Source: Entrophospora sp. SA101 (lineage: Eukaryota; Glomeromycota; Glomeromycetes; Entrophosporales; Entrophosporaceae). Taken from it: 49,794 nt of DNA. Of this stretch, positions 36,633-46,666 are shown one piece after another; within the stretch, counting starts at the first letter, position 1; every line of letters begins with the position of its first letter. The stretch spans positions 1 through 49,794 of the forward strand of contig CAUDNR010000835.1 of assembly GCA_958430865.1 (NCBI GenBank). The letters are read 5' to 3'. The translations under genes and the position numbers were made by a program. The notes beneath the pieces are model-generated. The model did not search any database. It had not been told where the DNA came from and saw only the letters and a list, made by a program, of their open reading frames with translations.

Positions 36633-37112
36633 TAGTTATATTATTATAATTTTTTGCATTAAATAATATAATTTAATCATATAGAATTTTTACCTTTATT
36701 TCATTTGTTTTGGAAGATTCAGTTAAATTGACTTTCCTAAATTGCAACTTTCAATGAGTGAAGGTAATATATTTGTAAGCTTTTATTATTATAAAGGCAG
36801 TTAGGTGGAGATTAAAAAAAAACATTTTGTTATTGTTATTTTTTTCCATTCTTGTAATGGCATTAGCTTCTACAACTGTAAAATCGTTGTTTCTTTGGTA
36901 CTAAATTAAATTAAGGTAGTTAATTTAAATAGTATTGTTTTTGAACAATCTATTCGAAATTCGATCATTTGTTTATTTATTTTAGTGGATTCGAATAGAT
37001 TTTATTGAATCGATTGAATGATGCGTACACTACAGCAAAAAATTTGGGGCAACCCATGTATCAATTGCGCAAAAACGCACATAATAAGTAAAAAAAATAT
37101 CAGCTTGTAGCC

Positions 37113-37249
37113 TAGGTCCTGCCTGTATAATACGAATGCAAATCTCGTGTTTCCTGAGTTTCCATATCATTTATAAATTAAATAAAGGAAATTCGATTAT
37201 TTGAAAAAAAATTTAGTTCAAACTTTGCATGCGTAATTTACAGGACCTG
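37113..37249. mobile_element. MITE-like element upstream of kelch copy 3
   Basis: Copy of the element at 33254 with a small insertion (TAGGTCCTGCCTGTA) near its left end. Confidence 0.65.
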
Positions 37250-37430
37250 AACCATAAACTAGTTTGTGTAATAGTATTTATCACGTTAAATTCTAGGAAA
37301 TGTAATAGTAACAAACAAATGAATTATGTATAACAGCATGTGTGTACATTAATATTCCCCTTTTTAAATTATATTAATAGTCCAATTCTATCCAATTAAA
37401 AATTTGAGTAAAAATAAAGAAATATTACAA

Positions 37431-37447
37431 CACCAATATCATTGGTG
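37431..37447. promoter_or_regulatory. palindromic CCAAT element upstream of kelch copy 3
   Basis: Same 17-bp palindrome as at 33535, here 293 bp before the ATG because a 74-bp tandem duplication lies in between. Confidence 0.45.
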
Positions 37448-37524
37448 AAATACAATTTTTTTTAACGATAATCCATTTGTATGTTATGTCAAAAAAAAAT
37501 TTAATTTCAAATTCACGTACATGT

Positions 37525-37672
37525 ACAAATATTTACGTTTTTTTTGTATATATATACATATTCATTTAAAAAATATCCTTTTAATGATAAATATTTTTAC
37601 AAATATTTACGTTTTTTTTGTATATATATACATATTCATTTAAAAAATATCCTTTTAATGATAAATACTTTT
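37525..37672. repeat. 74-bp tandem duplication in promoter of kelch copy 3
   Basis: Two near-identical 74-bp units (37525-37598, 37599-37672), each starting ACAAATATTTACGTTTTTTT. The equivalent promoters of copies 2 and 4 have a single unit. Confidence 0.85.
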
Positions 37673-37739
37673 GCAAAAATTAATTGTAGTAAGCAAAATA
37701 ATTGATAAAACATACATAATATTTAAAAGATAATAATCA

Positions 37740-39558
37740 ATGGGCTTGAATTTCAAAAATAGCAAACTTCAATTAATATTTGTTATAATATTTATTATTA
37801 ATAATGCATTTTCTGATTATAGTGCAACACGTTATGCAGCTGTTAGTGTAGTGGTGGATAATAAACTTTACACTCTTGGAGGTATAAGCTTAGAAAAGCC
37901 AGTAATTACAACAGATTCATTATTTTATGTGGATTTAACTAAAAATTTTGATGTTACAAATATACCATGGGTAGAAAATGACAAATTACCTATAGGAAAT
38001 TCTTGGTCTGTAGGTGCAGTTGGTGGACCAAATAAATCAACAATTTTTTTATTTGGTGGAATTATGGTAAATCAAATTAGTAATAGTTATGATTTCACCA
38101 ACTTGCTTTATGCATATGATGTAAATGCAAAAGTTTGGAGTACCCCAAAAACAACTGGTACTGCACCTATGATTAATCGTAGAGAAAGTAGTGCTGTTGC
38201 AGATGATAAAGGAAAAATGTATATTTTTGGTGGATTAGCAGATAAACCTACTGGATCTCCTACCTTTCAAAGCTTTAATGATATGTATATTTTGAATACA
38301 GTAGACCTGTCTTGGAGTTTAGTCTCTGGAACTACCAACCCACCGTTGGCAACTTATGATCATACAACAACTTTATTACCTGATGGTAGAATTGTAATTA
38401 TTGGTGGAAGAGAGAGCAATGGAGGACCTTCAATTCCAGTTGACATGTATAGAGTATGCACTTATTTTATAGATTTTGTATAGAATATATTGATTATGAA
38501 ATAAAATATTAATATATTCATTTTATAGATAAAAATTTTTGATACAAGTAGTTCAACTTGGACAATTATGGTAAATATTTAATCAATTAAAATATAAAGT
38601 TTACTAGATTCTTTATGAAAAATAAACAATTTAGTTTCAATTTTCTTACACTTGATGAAAATTTTAGATAGCAAGTGGACCATCACAAATCCAATCTCGA
38701 GATGGTCATTCAGCTGTACTTTGTAATAAATTTTTAATTTAAAATTTTTTAGAATTTTTTTTAAAAAATATACTAAAATTATATATGTTGCATAGCAAAG
38801 GATGGAAGGATAATTGTTTATGGTGGTAGTGGATGGCCTGTAGGAACCACTGCACTTCCTGAACTTCTAGTGCTAGATACAACCACAAATCCTTTTCAAT
38901 GGTCAGCACCTAATTTTTCAAATGTTAATCGTGCCCTACCTGTAACATATCATTCAGCTAATTTAATTGGAGATCAAATGATAATAAGTTTTGGTATATT
39001 TTTACTTTTTAAAAATTTTTTATTTTTTCAACTTTGAAGTTAATAATTAATTAATAAATTACATATACATATATAGGAAATATTACAAATAATGTTTCAG
39101 GTCCAAAATCATCTACTGCAAAAACTTATATACTTGATATTAAAGATTTTACTTGGAAGGAAAGTTATTCAGTACCTGCAGCACTATCACCATCACCAAC
39201 ACCATCAACACCAACACCAACAACAACACCACCAGGATCAGATACATCAACACCACCAACAACACCACCAACAACACCACAACCAGATACATCAACATCA
39301 ATAACATCATTAAACACTTTTCAAATATTAATAATAGTAATTGCAATTTTAGTTGGAGTAATATTAGTTGGAATAGCAACATTCATGATTGTAAAATATA
39401 GAAATAACAAAAAAGCAACTCCAAGTGAAATCTTAGAAATTCCTGGTAATCAACAGCTTGAACATAGAAATACCCTATCTTATCCTAATACCCTATCTTA
39501 TCCTAATACCCCATCTTACCCTAATACTCCATATTATCCTAATACTCCATTTCGTTAA
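37740..39558 (+). CDS. kelch-repeat type I membrane protein, copy 3
   Basis: Exons 37740-38453, 38529-38570, 38668-38722, 38796-38993 and 39077-39558 give 496 aa. Layout: signal peptide to about residue 26, six kelch blades, a 42-residue Pro/Thr-rich stalk (longest of the family), a membrane helix (FQILIIVIAILVGVILVGIA), basic KYRNNKK, and a tail with four SYPNT-type repeats ending PFR. Exon 1 differs from copy 4 at only about ten residues (for example GGPNKS versus GGSNKS). The stalk is coded by ACA/CCA triplets, which makes the opposite strand and other frames look open as well. Apparently functional. Confidence 0.92.
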
Positions 39559-39875
39559 TAATATTATAATATTGATTATGTCAACTCCACTAAGATTATT
39601 TTTTTAGTTTATTAAAATTGGTAGATTCCAACATCCCCCTAAGTTTATTATTTATTTCATGGAAAATATATTAATAATTAATATGTGAGCATTTAAAATA
39701 AATCATTTTAATAAAAGTGATTATTGAGACCTTTTTAAAGAAAGTTTAGAAGGTTACAATAAACAAAAGATTATTATAATAATAGCTGAACTATACTATT
39801 GGCTATTAATGTGTATAGAAATGAACATTAGGCAAGAACATTTACAGCACTGAGGTTTACTTGTCATACTAATTA

Positions 39876-40193
39876 ACAACATCATTGGTGAAAAGCAAAT
39901 TTTTTTTATTGTATGTTGTGTGTCAAAAAATTTAATTCCAAATACACATACAACATGTACAAATATTTGCGTTTTTTTTTGTATATATATTCATTTTAAA
40001 AAAAAAAAATATCAATGCAATTCTTTTAATGATAAATACTTTTGCAATAATTAATTATAGTAATAGCACATAATTGATAAAACATACAATAATAATCCAT
40101 GGGCTTGAATTCAAAAATAGCAAACTTCGTTTAATATTCATTATAATATTTATTATTAATAATGCATTTTCTGATTATAGAGCAACACGTTAT
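39876..40193 (+). pseudogene. truncated kelch copy: promoter plus first ~30 codons
   Basis: Promoter-like sequence with a half CCAAT palindrome (ATCATTGGTG) leads to ATG 40099-40101 and a decayed start of exon 1 (one base missing in the first codons) up to ...ACACGTTAT at 40193. There homology to the gene stops and, after a few bases, sequence matching the far-upstream region of copy 3 (from about 36935) begins. This is a recombination breakpoint. Confidence 0.8.
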
Positions 40194-40385
40194 CAATGTT
40201 GTGACCAGAAAATAGCATTGTTTTTGAACAATCTATTCGAAATTCGATCATTTGCTTATTTATTTTAGTGGAATTTTATTGAATCGATTGAATGATGCGT
40301 ACACTACAGCAAAAAATTTGGGGCAACCCATGTATCAATTGCGCAAAAACGCACATAATAAGTAAAAAAAATATCAGCTTGTAGC

Positions 40386-40523
40386 CTAGGTCCTGCCTGT
40401 ATAATACGAATGCAAATCTCGTGTTTCCTGAGTTTCCATATCATTTATTAATTAAATAAAGGAAATTCGATTATTTGAAAAAAAAATTAATTCAAACTTT
40501 ACATGCGTAATTTACAGGACCTA
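40386..40523. mobile_element. MITE-like element upstream of kelch copy 4
   Basis: Third copy of the element at 33254, with the same left-end insertion as the one upstream of copy 3. Confidence 0.65.
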
Positions 40524-40705
40524 AACCACAAACTAGTTTGTGTATTAGTATTCATCACGTTAAATTCTAGGAAATATTTGAACAATGTAATAGCAACAAA
40601 CAAATGAATTATGGATCAACAGCATGTGTGTACATTAATATTCCCCTTTTAAATATATATTAATAGTCCAATTTCTATCCAATTGAAAATAAAGAAATAT
40701 AACAA

Positions 40706-40722
40706 CACCAATATCATTGGTG
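40706..40722. promoter_or_regulatory. palindromic CCAAT element upstream of kelch copy 4
   Basis: Same palindrome as at 33535, 210 bp before the ATG. Confidence 0.45.
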
Positions 40723-40931
40723 AAATACAATTTTTTTTAAACGATAATCTATTTGTATGTTGTATCAAAAATTTACGTAAGACATGTATAAATATTTACG
40801 TTTTTTTTGTATATATATATATATTCATTTAAAAAATAATATACTTTTAATGATAAATATTTTTGCAAAAATTAATTGTAGTAAGCAAAATAATTGATAA
40901 AACATACATAATATTTAAAAGATAATAATCA

Positions 40932-42704
40932 ATGGGCTTGAATTTCAAAAATAGCAAACTTCAATTAATATTTGTTATAATATTTATTATTAATAATGCA
41001 TTTTCTGATTATAGTGCAACACGTTATGCAGCTGTTAGTGTAGTGGTGGATAATAAACTTTACACTCTTGGAGGTATAAGCTTAGAAAAGGCAGTAATTA
41101 CAACAGATTCATTTTTTTATGTGGATTTAACTAAAAATTTTGATGTTACAAATATACCATGGGTAGAAAATGACAAACTACCTATAGGAAATGCTTGGTC
41201 TGTAGGTGTAATTGGTGGATCAAATAAATCAACAATTTTTTTATTTGGTGGAATTATGGTAAATCAAATTAGTGATAGTTATGATTTCACCAACTTGCTT
41301 TATGCATATGATGTAAATACAAAAGTTTGGAGTACTCCAAAAACAACTGGTACTGCACCTATGATTAATCGTAGAGAAAGTAGTGCTGTTGCAGATGATA
41401 AAGGAAAAATGTATATTTTTGGTGGATTAGCAGATAAACCTACTGGATCTCCTACCTTTCAAAGCTTTAATGATATGTATATTTTGAATACAGTAGACCT
41501 GACTTGGAGTTTAGTCTCTGGAACTACCAACCCACCATTGGCAACTTATGATCATACAACAACTTTATTGCCTGATGGTAGAATTGTAATTATTGGTGGA
41601 AGAGAGAGGAATGGAGGACCTTCAATTCCGGTTGACATGTATAGAGTATGCATTTATTTTATAGATTTTGTATAGAAAATATTGATTATGAAATAAAATA
41701 TTAATATATTCATTTTATAGATAAAAATTTTTGATACAAGTAATTCAACTTGGACAATTATGGTAAATATTTAATCAATTAAAATATAAAGTTTACTAGA
41801 TTCTTTATGAAAAAAAAACAATTTATTTCAAATTTTCTTACACCTTGTTGAAAATTTTAGATAGCAAGTGGACCATCACAAATCCAATCTCGAAATGGTC
41901 ATTCAGCTGTACTTTGTAATAAATTTTTAATTTAAAATTTTTTAGAATTTTTTTAAAAAACATACTAAAATTATATATATTGCATAGCAAAGGATGGAAG
42001 GATAATTGTTTATGGTGGTAGTGGATGGCCTGTAGAATCCACTTCATTTCCTGAACTTCTGGTGCTAAATACAACCACAAATCCTTTTCAATGGTCAGCA
42101 CCTAATTTTTCAAATGTTAATCGTGCCCTACCTGTAACACGCCATTCAGCTAATTTAATTGGAGATCAAATGATAATAAGTTTTGGTATATTTTTACTTT
42201 TTAAAATTTTTTTGTTTTTTCAACTTTGAAGTTAATTAATAATTAATTAATTAATTACATACATATATAGGAAATGTTACAAATAATGTTTCAGGTCCAA
42301 TATCATCTACTGCAAAAACTTATATACTTGATATTAAAGATTTTACTTGGAAGGAAAGTTATTCAGTACCTGCAGCACTATCACCAGGATCAGATACATC
42401 ATTAAACACTTTTCAAATATTAATAATAGTAATTGCAATTTTAGTTGGAGTAATATTAGTTGGAATAGCAACATTCATGATTGTAAAATATAGAAATAAA
42501 AAAAATGCAACTCCAAGTGAAATCTTAGAAATTCCTAGTGATCAACAGCTTGAACATAGAAATACCCTATCTTATCCTAATACTCCACCTTATCCTAATA
42601 CCCTATCTTATCCTAATACCTCACCTTATCCTAATATCTCACCTTATCCTAATACCCCATCTTACCCTAATACTCCATCTTATCCTAATACTCCATTTCG
42701 TTAA
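40932..42704 (+). CDS. kelch-repeat type I membrane protein, copy 4
   Basis: Exons 40932-41645, 41721-41762, 41861-41915, 41988-42185 and 42271-42704 give 480 aa. Signal peptide, six kelch blades and membrane helix are nearly identical to copy 3. Exon 5 is the exception: the stalk between SYSVPAA and LNTF is only 8 residues (LSPGSDTS) instead of 42, while the tail has seven SYPNT/PYPNT repeats instead of four. The membrane-proximal spacer is thus almost lost and the cytosolic tail is the longest. Introns are intact and the frame is open, so a protein can be made. Confidence 0.92.
42562..42698 (+). repeat. 18-bp coding minisatellite (YPNTPS repeats)
   Basis: About seven units of consensus TCTTATCCTAATACCCCA encode the tail repeats of kelch copy 4. 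The same minisatellite has about four units in copy 3 (39473-39550), four in copy 1 and one in copy 2. Confidence 0.85.
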
Positions 42705-43006
42705 TAATATTATGGTATTGATTATGTCAACTCCACTAAGATTATTTTTTAATTTATTAAAATTGGTAGATTCCAACATCCCCCTAAGTTTATTATTTAT
42801 TTATTGGAAAATATATTAATAATTAATATGTGAGCATTTAAAATAAATCATTTTAATAAAAGTGATTATTGAAGGTTACAATAAACAAAGATTATTATTA
42901 TAATAGCTGAAATATACTATGGACTATTAATGTGTATGGAAGTGAATGTCAAACAAGTACATTTGCAGCACTTAGGTTTACTTGTCATACTAATACTGTA
43001 ACAGGA

Positions 43007-43231
43007 CTAAGGTTTCTGGTTTCTCAAAGCCCAAACTAGTTTGGGTAATTTGGGCTTTTCAACATTTTTTATAAGCATGAACATTAAAAAACTATATGAA
43101 TCAACTTGTTTTAACTTAAACAACTTTCGGCTAATAAAAAAAAGTAGTTTGGGCTTATAAAAACATAATTTTTGCCTAAAGTATTTGGGCAATTTCGGCT
43201 ACTAATAGAAGCAGTTTCGGCCAGAAATCTT
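43007..43231. mobile_element. 225-bp hAT-type MITE with paralogous empty site
   Basis: Near-inverted ends AAGGTTTCTGG and CCAGAAATCTT with flanking TAACAGGA (42999-43006) and AAACAGGA (43232-43239), 7 of 8 bases matching. The corresponding place downstream of copy 2 (about 35750) reads ACTGTAACAGGATCCC with no insertion. The interior repeats a TTTCGGCTA/AGTTTGGGC theme. Confidence 0.85.
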
Positions 43232-43437
43232 AAACAGGACCCCAGTAATTTTTTATATAAACACATCTAATATAGTTCCCTGCTGAGCTATAAGTAGAAT
43301 TAATAGTAATAATGCTTACTTTAAAAAATGCCCAAGTTTTTACAGGTAATATAAGGGTAAAATTATTTATAAAATATATTAGCAACAGTATACTGCTAAT
43401 ACATTAGTTAGTGTTACCGCATCATTTTTGGAAATTT

Positions 43438-43868
43438 TCAGACAATGGAGTATGCAATGCTCCAGCAAAAAGGACCTCATTACATATTTAGAGATGTGAT
43501 CCGTCATCCTTTAATTGCTCATGCTATAATAATAATTTCTAAACATAAAATTCCAATTCGCAATCCGTTAACATTTTAAAAAAGCCGTTCGTCCATCCGG
43601 ATTGTTTTACAGATATCCGAATTGATCATCCACAGATCACATCTCTATATATGATTTAACAGTAAAAATAAATCTATACCGCAGTGAAGAAATACCTTCT
43701 AATATGTGTGCAATAAATCAAACCATTTAATTCCCTTTAATTGCTGATAATATTCATAAAAAGCATTCCTTTAATGAAAATTGATGCAAATAGTGATACA
43801 GATGATGATGAATCTAATGAGCATAATGATAATTAAGCTCATTTCGGGAAAGATTACTTGTAGAGTTA
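43438..43868 (+). pseudogene. gene fragment co-duplicated with kelch copy 4
   Basis: Damaged counterpart of 35962-36214: TTTTCAGACAATGGAGTATG near 43434, then, after an inserted MITE, pieces matching SEEIPSN, ADNIHKKHSFNE and SDTDDDESNEHNDN. Several indels and a stop disrupt it. Confidence 0.5.
43489..43647. mobile_element. 159-bp hAT-type MITE with perfect 13-bp ends
   Basis: Ends TAGAGATGTGATC and GATCACATCTCTA are perfect inverted repeats. The equivalent site after kelch copy 2 (about 36001) reads TTACATATTTTGATTTAA without the insertion. Flanks TACATATT and TATATGAT are a decayed 8-bp duplication. The ends share TAGAGATG with the element at 24061. Confidence 0.85.
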
Positions 43869-44165
43869 TTATGTTTGAACATTTTCTCTTTTCGATTATT
43901 GGAACAAACTTTATGCTTAGCGAGTTCATCATGTTCACTATTAAATTATAATAATCTCTAGCTCTCCATATTCTAGTTGTTTGTGAGTTTTTTTTTTGTG
44001 ACTGGTTATTTTACAACAAACGAACATATTACATTAAAAAAAAATCATTACCAAATTTGGTCATAAGATTCAAAATATTGTAACACGAAAATTATCGTAT
44101 TTTGAGCAAGGTTGGGTGACGAAAATATTTTGGAGTGTAAAAATATTTCGTCAAATGGGAGGTAT

Positions 44166-44250
44166 TTTCGTCACGCGTGACGAAAGTCAAAATGTATGAC
44201 GAAAATGACGAAAATGACGAAAATGACAAAAATGACAAAAATGACAAAAG
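44166..44250. repeat. 20-bp palindrome and 9-bp tandem repeats at hAT end
   Basis: TTTCGTCACGCGTGACGAAA at 44166-44185 is a perfect palindrome. From about 44197, three TGACGAAAA units and three TGACAAAAA units follow in tandem. Both share the GACGAAA core with the terminus itself, as expected for transposase-binding sites. Confidence 0.85.
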
Positions 44251-44292
44251 TACAAAATTTGAATTTATTTATATTTAAATGAAACATATCTT

Positions 44293-46627
44293 TTAAACAT
44301 TTTTTTTACGTCGTAAATTGTGTTGCTTAATTGGATATGTATGTAAAATTGTTGCTTCACATTCATTGTCAATTTCACAATCTTCTTCAGAAACCGTAGA
44401 ATCATTTAATAACAGTTGAGTTTCTTCTGATGGTTGAAATGCTTCTTCATTTATTATTTCCATCAATAATTTCTCATTCATTGATTCTTGAACTAATTCT
44501 AATGGATCGTAATCAGAATTATTATCATCATTGTAACTATTGCTGTTTTCTAATTCCATATCCTTCTCACTTAATCCATCATCTTCTAAAAAAAAATTAT
44601 TTTCTAAATCCATAATATCATGAATTTCTAAATTTTCTTCCTCATAATTGTCATCCTCATCATTGCTATTATCATCAATATAATCATTATTATTATCACT
44701 TTCATCATCATCACTCTCATCATCATTCAAATTAACCTCTGCTTCAATTAACATACTCTTTAAATCCTTTTCTGATAAAATCTGGCCAGTATATTTTAGT
44801 TCTTTTTTAACATTGCTTAGGTAAAAAGAATGAATCTTAGCAATATTGTTTATGGAATTAATATTTAAATTTTGATGATTCTTTCCATAAAGTCGTCCTA
44901 AATATGAAAAAATACATTCACATCCACCACTATGTGGAACAACTGAGAATAATTTAATTGCTAGTTGTTGCAGATGATCATAGTTATCTTCACAAGTATA
45001 CCACCATGAAAGTGGATTATCATGTTGGTTATTATATGCTATGTTATAAGGTCTTTGTTGTAATCTATATTTCCGCAGTTGAGAAAGCAATTCTGTACAA
45101 GATTTTTTTGATTTTTGCATAGATTTCCAATAAGTTGCTGCAATTTCTGCAACATTTTGAAATTGACCATATTTAATTCCAATCCCTTTGTAACCTGGAT
45201 GCAAAAAATATGCTAATAAATATCCTGTGTGATTGAATTCTTTCCATTGTAAATTAAATTTACTAGTACAAAATTTTTTAAAATTAGAATTTGTATTGAT
45301 TGAATTTCTTTTAATTGAAACAGCTAACTTAACAAGATGTAGATAACAATCAGCAAGATTTGTATTTTCTGATTGCAAAACTGTTACAGAATCTTTCATT
45401 GGTTTGAAAATGTAAGAAAGATTTCGAACATTACTAAAAAAATTGAATCTCCTCAAAATTTTCTTAATTGGATTTGGAATTAGATCACCATTTTCTGTCA
45501 AAATTAAAATAAAACATGACTCTAAACATGCAAATGATGACAAAGTATCATAGGCAGATGTCCATCGAGTCTTGCAATATTTTTTTAACCCCCACCAGCA
45601 ATATTATTATTATTAATATAATGATTAAGTATATTATTAGCTTGATGAGATTTTTTGAAAAACTTAATTACTCTATTACATAACGAAAGATGATTTTTTG
45701 CAAAAGAATGTTGAAGGAAATCTTTAGAAATTAAATTCACACAGTGTGCAATACACCTAAGATTAAATATATGAGGAAATTCTTTGGAAATTATTTCTCT
45801 AGCTAATTTAACATTAGATCCATTGTCAGTTACTATTGCCCCAAATTTTTGTGGACCTATTTTTATCAAGATTTCTTTAATTTTTTCAGCAAGAAACTGA
45901 CCTGTGTGGCTACTATGAGAAAGATTTTCCACAGAAAATAAATATTGTTGTCTGTTTGATGTATATATTAAAAAATTCCAAATTGAATTGCATCTAGGAT
46001 CAGACCAACCATCCAATGCTAATGTTAAATTATCATTTGAATCAAAGATTGTGTTTAATTGTGAATTAATTAATGAAGTTTCATCTATAAGTAATTTTTC
46101 TGATAAGTATTTACGAGAAGAAGGTTCATATGCAGGTCTTAATTGTTTTAAAAGTTCTATAAAAAATGGATTTTCAACTACATTCCATGGTATACCACAA
46201 CAGATGAAAGCCAATAATAATGATTTATTAATTGAATATTTTCTTTGATCAGTTAGAACAGCGCTTTCATAAAATTTTGACAAAGGGGTTTGAGCATTTT
46301 GTTTTTTGACTATTTTACTGCTTTGTTGATTAATTCCATCTAAATAAAAATGAGAAATAGAATAATGACAACTAGGGCATTCATTTGCTAAATGAGCTTT
46401 GAGTTTAAAAGGTGTTCCACAATTCCAAGTTTTTGGACAATATTTACAAGATGCTGAGTAATGTCCTTTTGTTTTTTCCTCTCCTTTAACAAATGTGACC
46501 ATACATCAGATATAGGACATCCTGCTAAATGTTGGTTATTGTTGAATGAATTTTCAGATATATTATCTGAGTTTAAGTCAACATTATGTGGTGGTGATGA
46601 CAATTGAGAAGGAATAGAATTTGACAT
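44293..46627 (-). pseudogene. hAT transposase with BED zinc finger, two frameshifts
   Basis: Three overlapping minus-strand frames make one transposase. Frame 1 (46627-46388) has the ATG and N-terminus. Near 46488 one base is missing and the BED finger continues in frame 2 (46502-45585): CKYCPKTWNCGTPFKLKAHL then NEC, followed by the RNase H-like catalytic region (NLTLALDGWSDPRCNSIWNF, AIVTDNGSNVKLAREI, LRCIAHCVNLI). At about 45582 a G run causes a second shift into frame 3 (45543-44293), with CKTRWTSAYDTLSS, the hATC dimerisation domain (WWYTCEDNYDHLQQLAIKLF, GGCECIFSYLGRLYGK) and an Asp/Glu-rich C-tail. Only two single-base lesions separate it from an open frame, so it was active recently or has active relatives. 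Confidence 0.92.
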
Positions 46628-46666
46628 TGTGAATTTTTATTTTGTTAAAAAACAAAAAATCAGTAA

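Larger units (their letters stand above)
44107..46666 (-). mobile_element. hAT transposon, right side truncated
   Basis: The 3' terminus is CAAGGTTGGGTGACGAAAAT at 44107-44126, followed by subterminal GACGAAAA repeats and a transposase pseudogene on the minus strand. The expected inverted partner (ending ...CACCCAACCTTG) is not found upstream; instead a 342-bp repeat begins at 46667. The element therefore seems to have lost its other end. Confidence 0.65.

Noticed and set aside
39149..39382. Leu/Val-rich minus-strand ORF opposite the kelch copy 3 stalk (also 27444-27632 and 35153-35362)
   Set aside because: It is the reverse complement of ACA/CCA repeat codons and the membrane helix; low-complexity artefact of the real + strand exon.
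39153..39401. Asn/Thr- or His/Gln-rich + strand ORFs at kelch exon 5 (also 27448, 35141, 39092)
   Set aside because: Frame-shifted readings of the stalk triplet repeat; the spliced frame is supported by four paralogs.
42538..42819. Ile/Leu-rich repeat ORF
   Set aside because: Alternate frame of the YPNTPS minisatellite.
44190..44250. Short repeats considered as a CRISPR-like array
   Set aside because: Units are 9 bp, contiguous, without spacers, in a eukaryotic transposon end.
44430..44615. His/Leu-rich + strand ORF (also 45988-46248)
   Set aside because: Antisense shadows of the hAT transposase.
45580..45590. Programmed frameshift at the G run in the transposase
   Set aside because: A second unrelated one-base break exists near 46488, so simple decay explains both; no slippery-site plus structure evidence.
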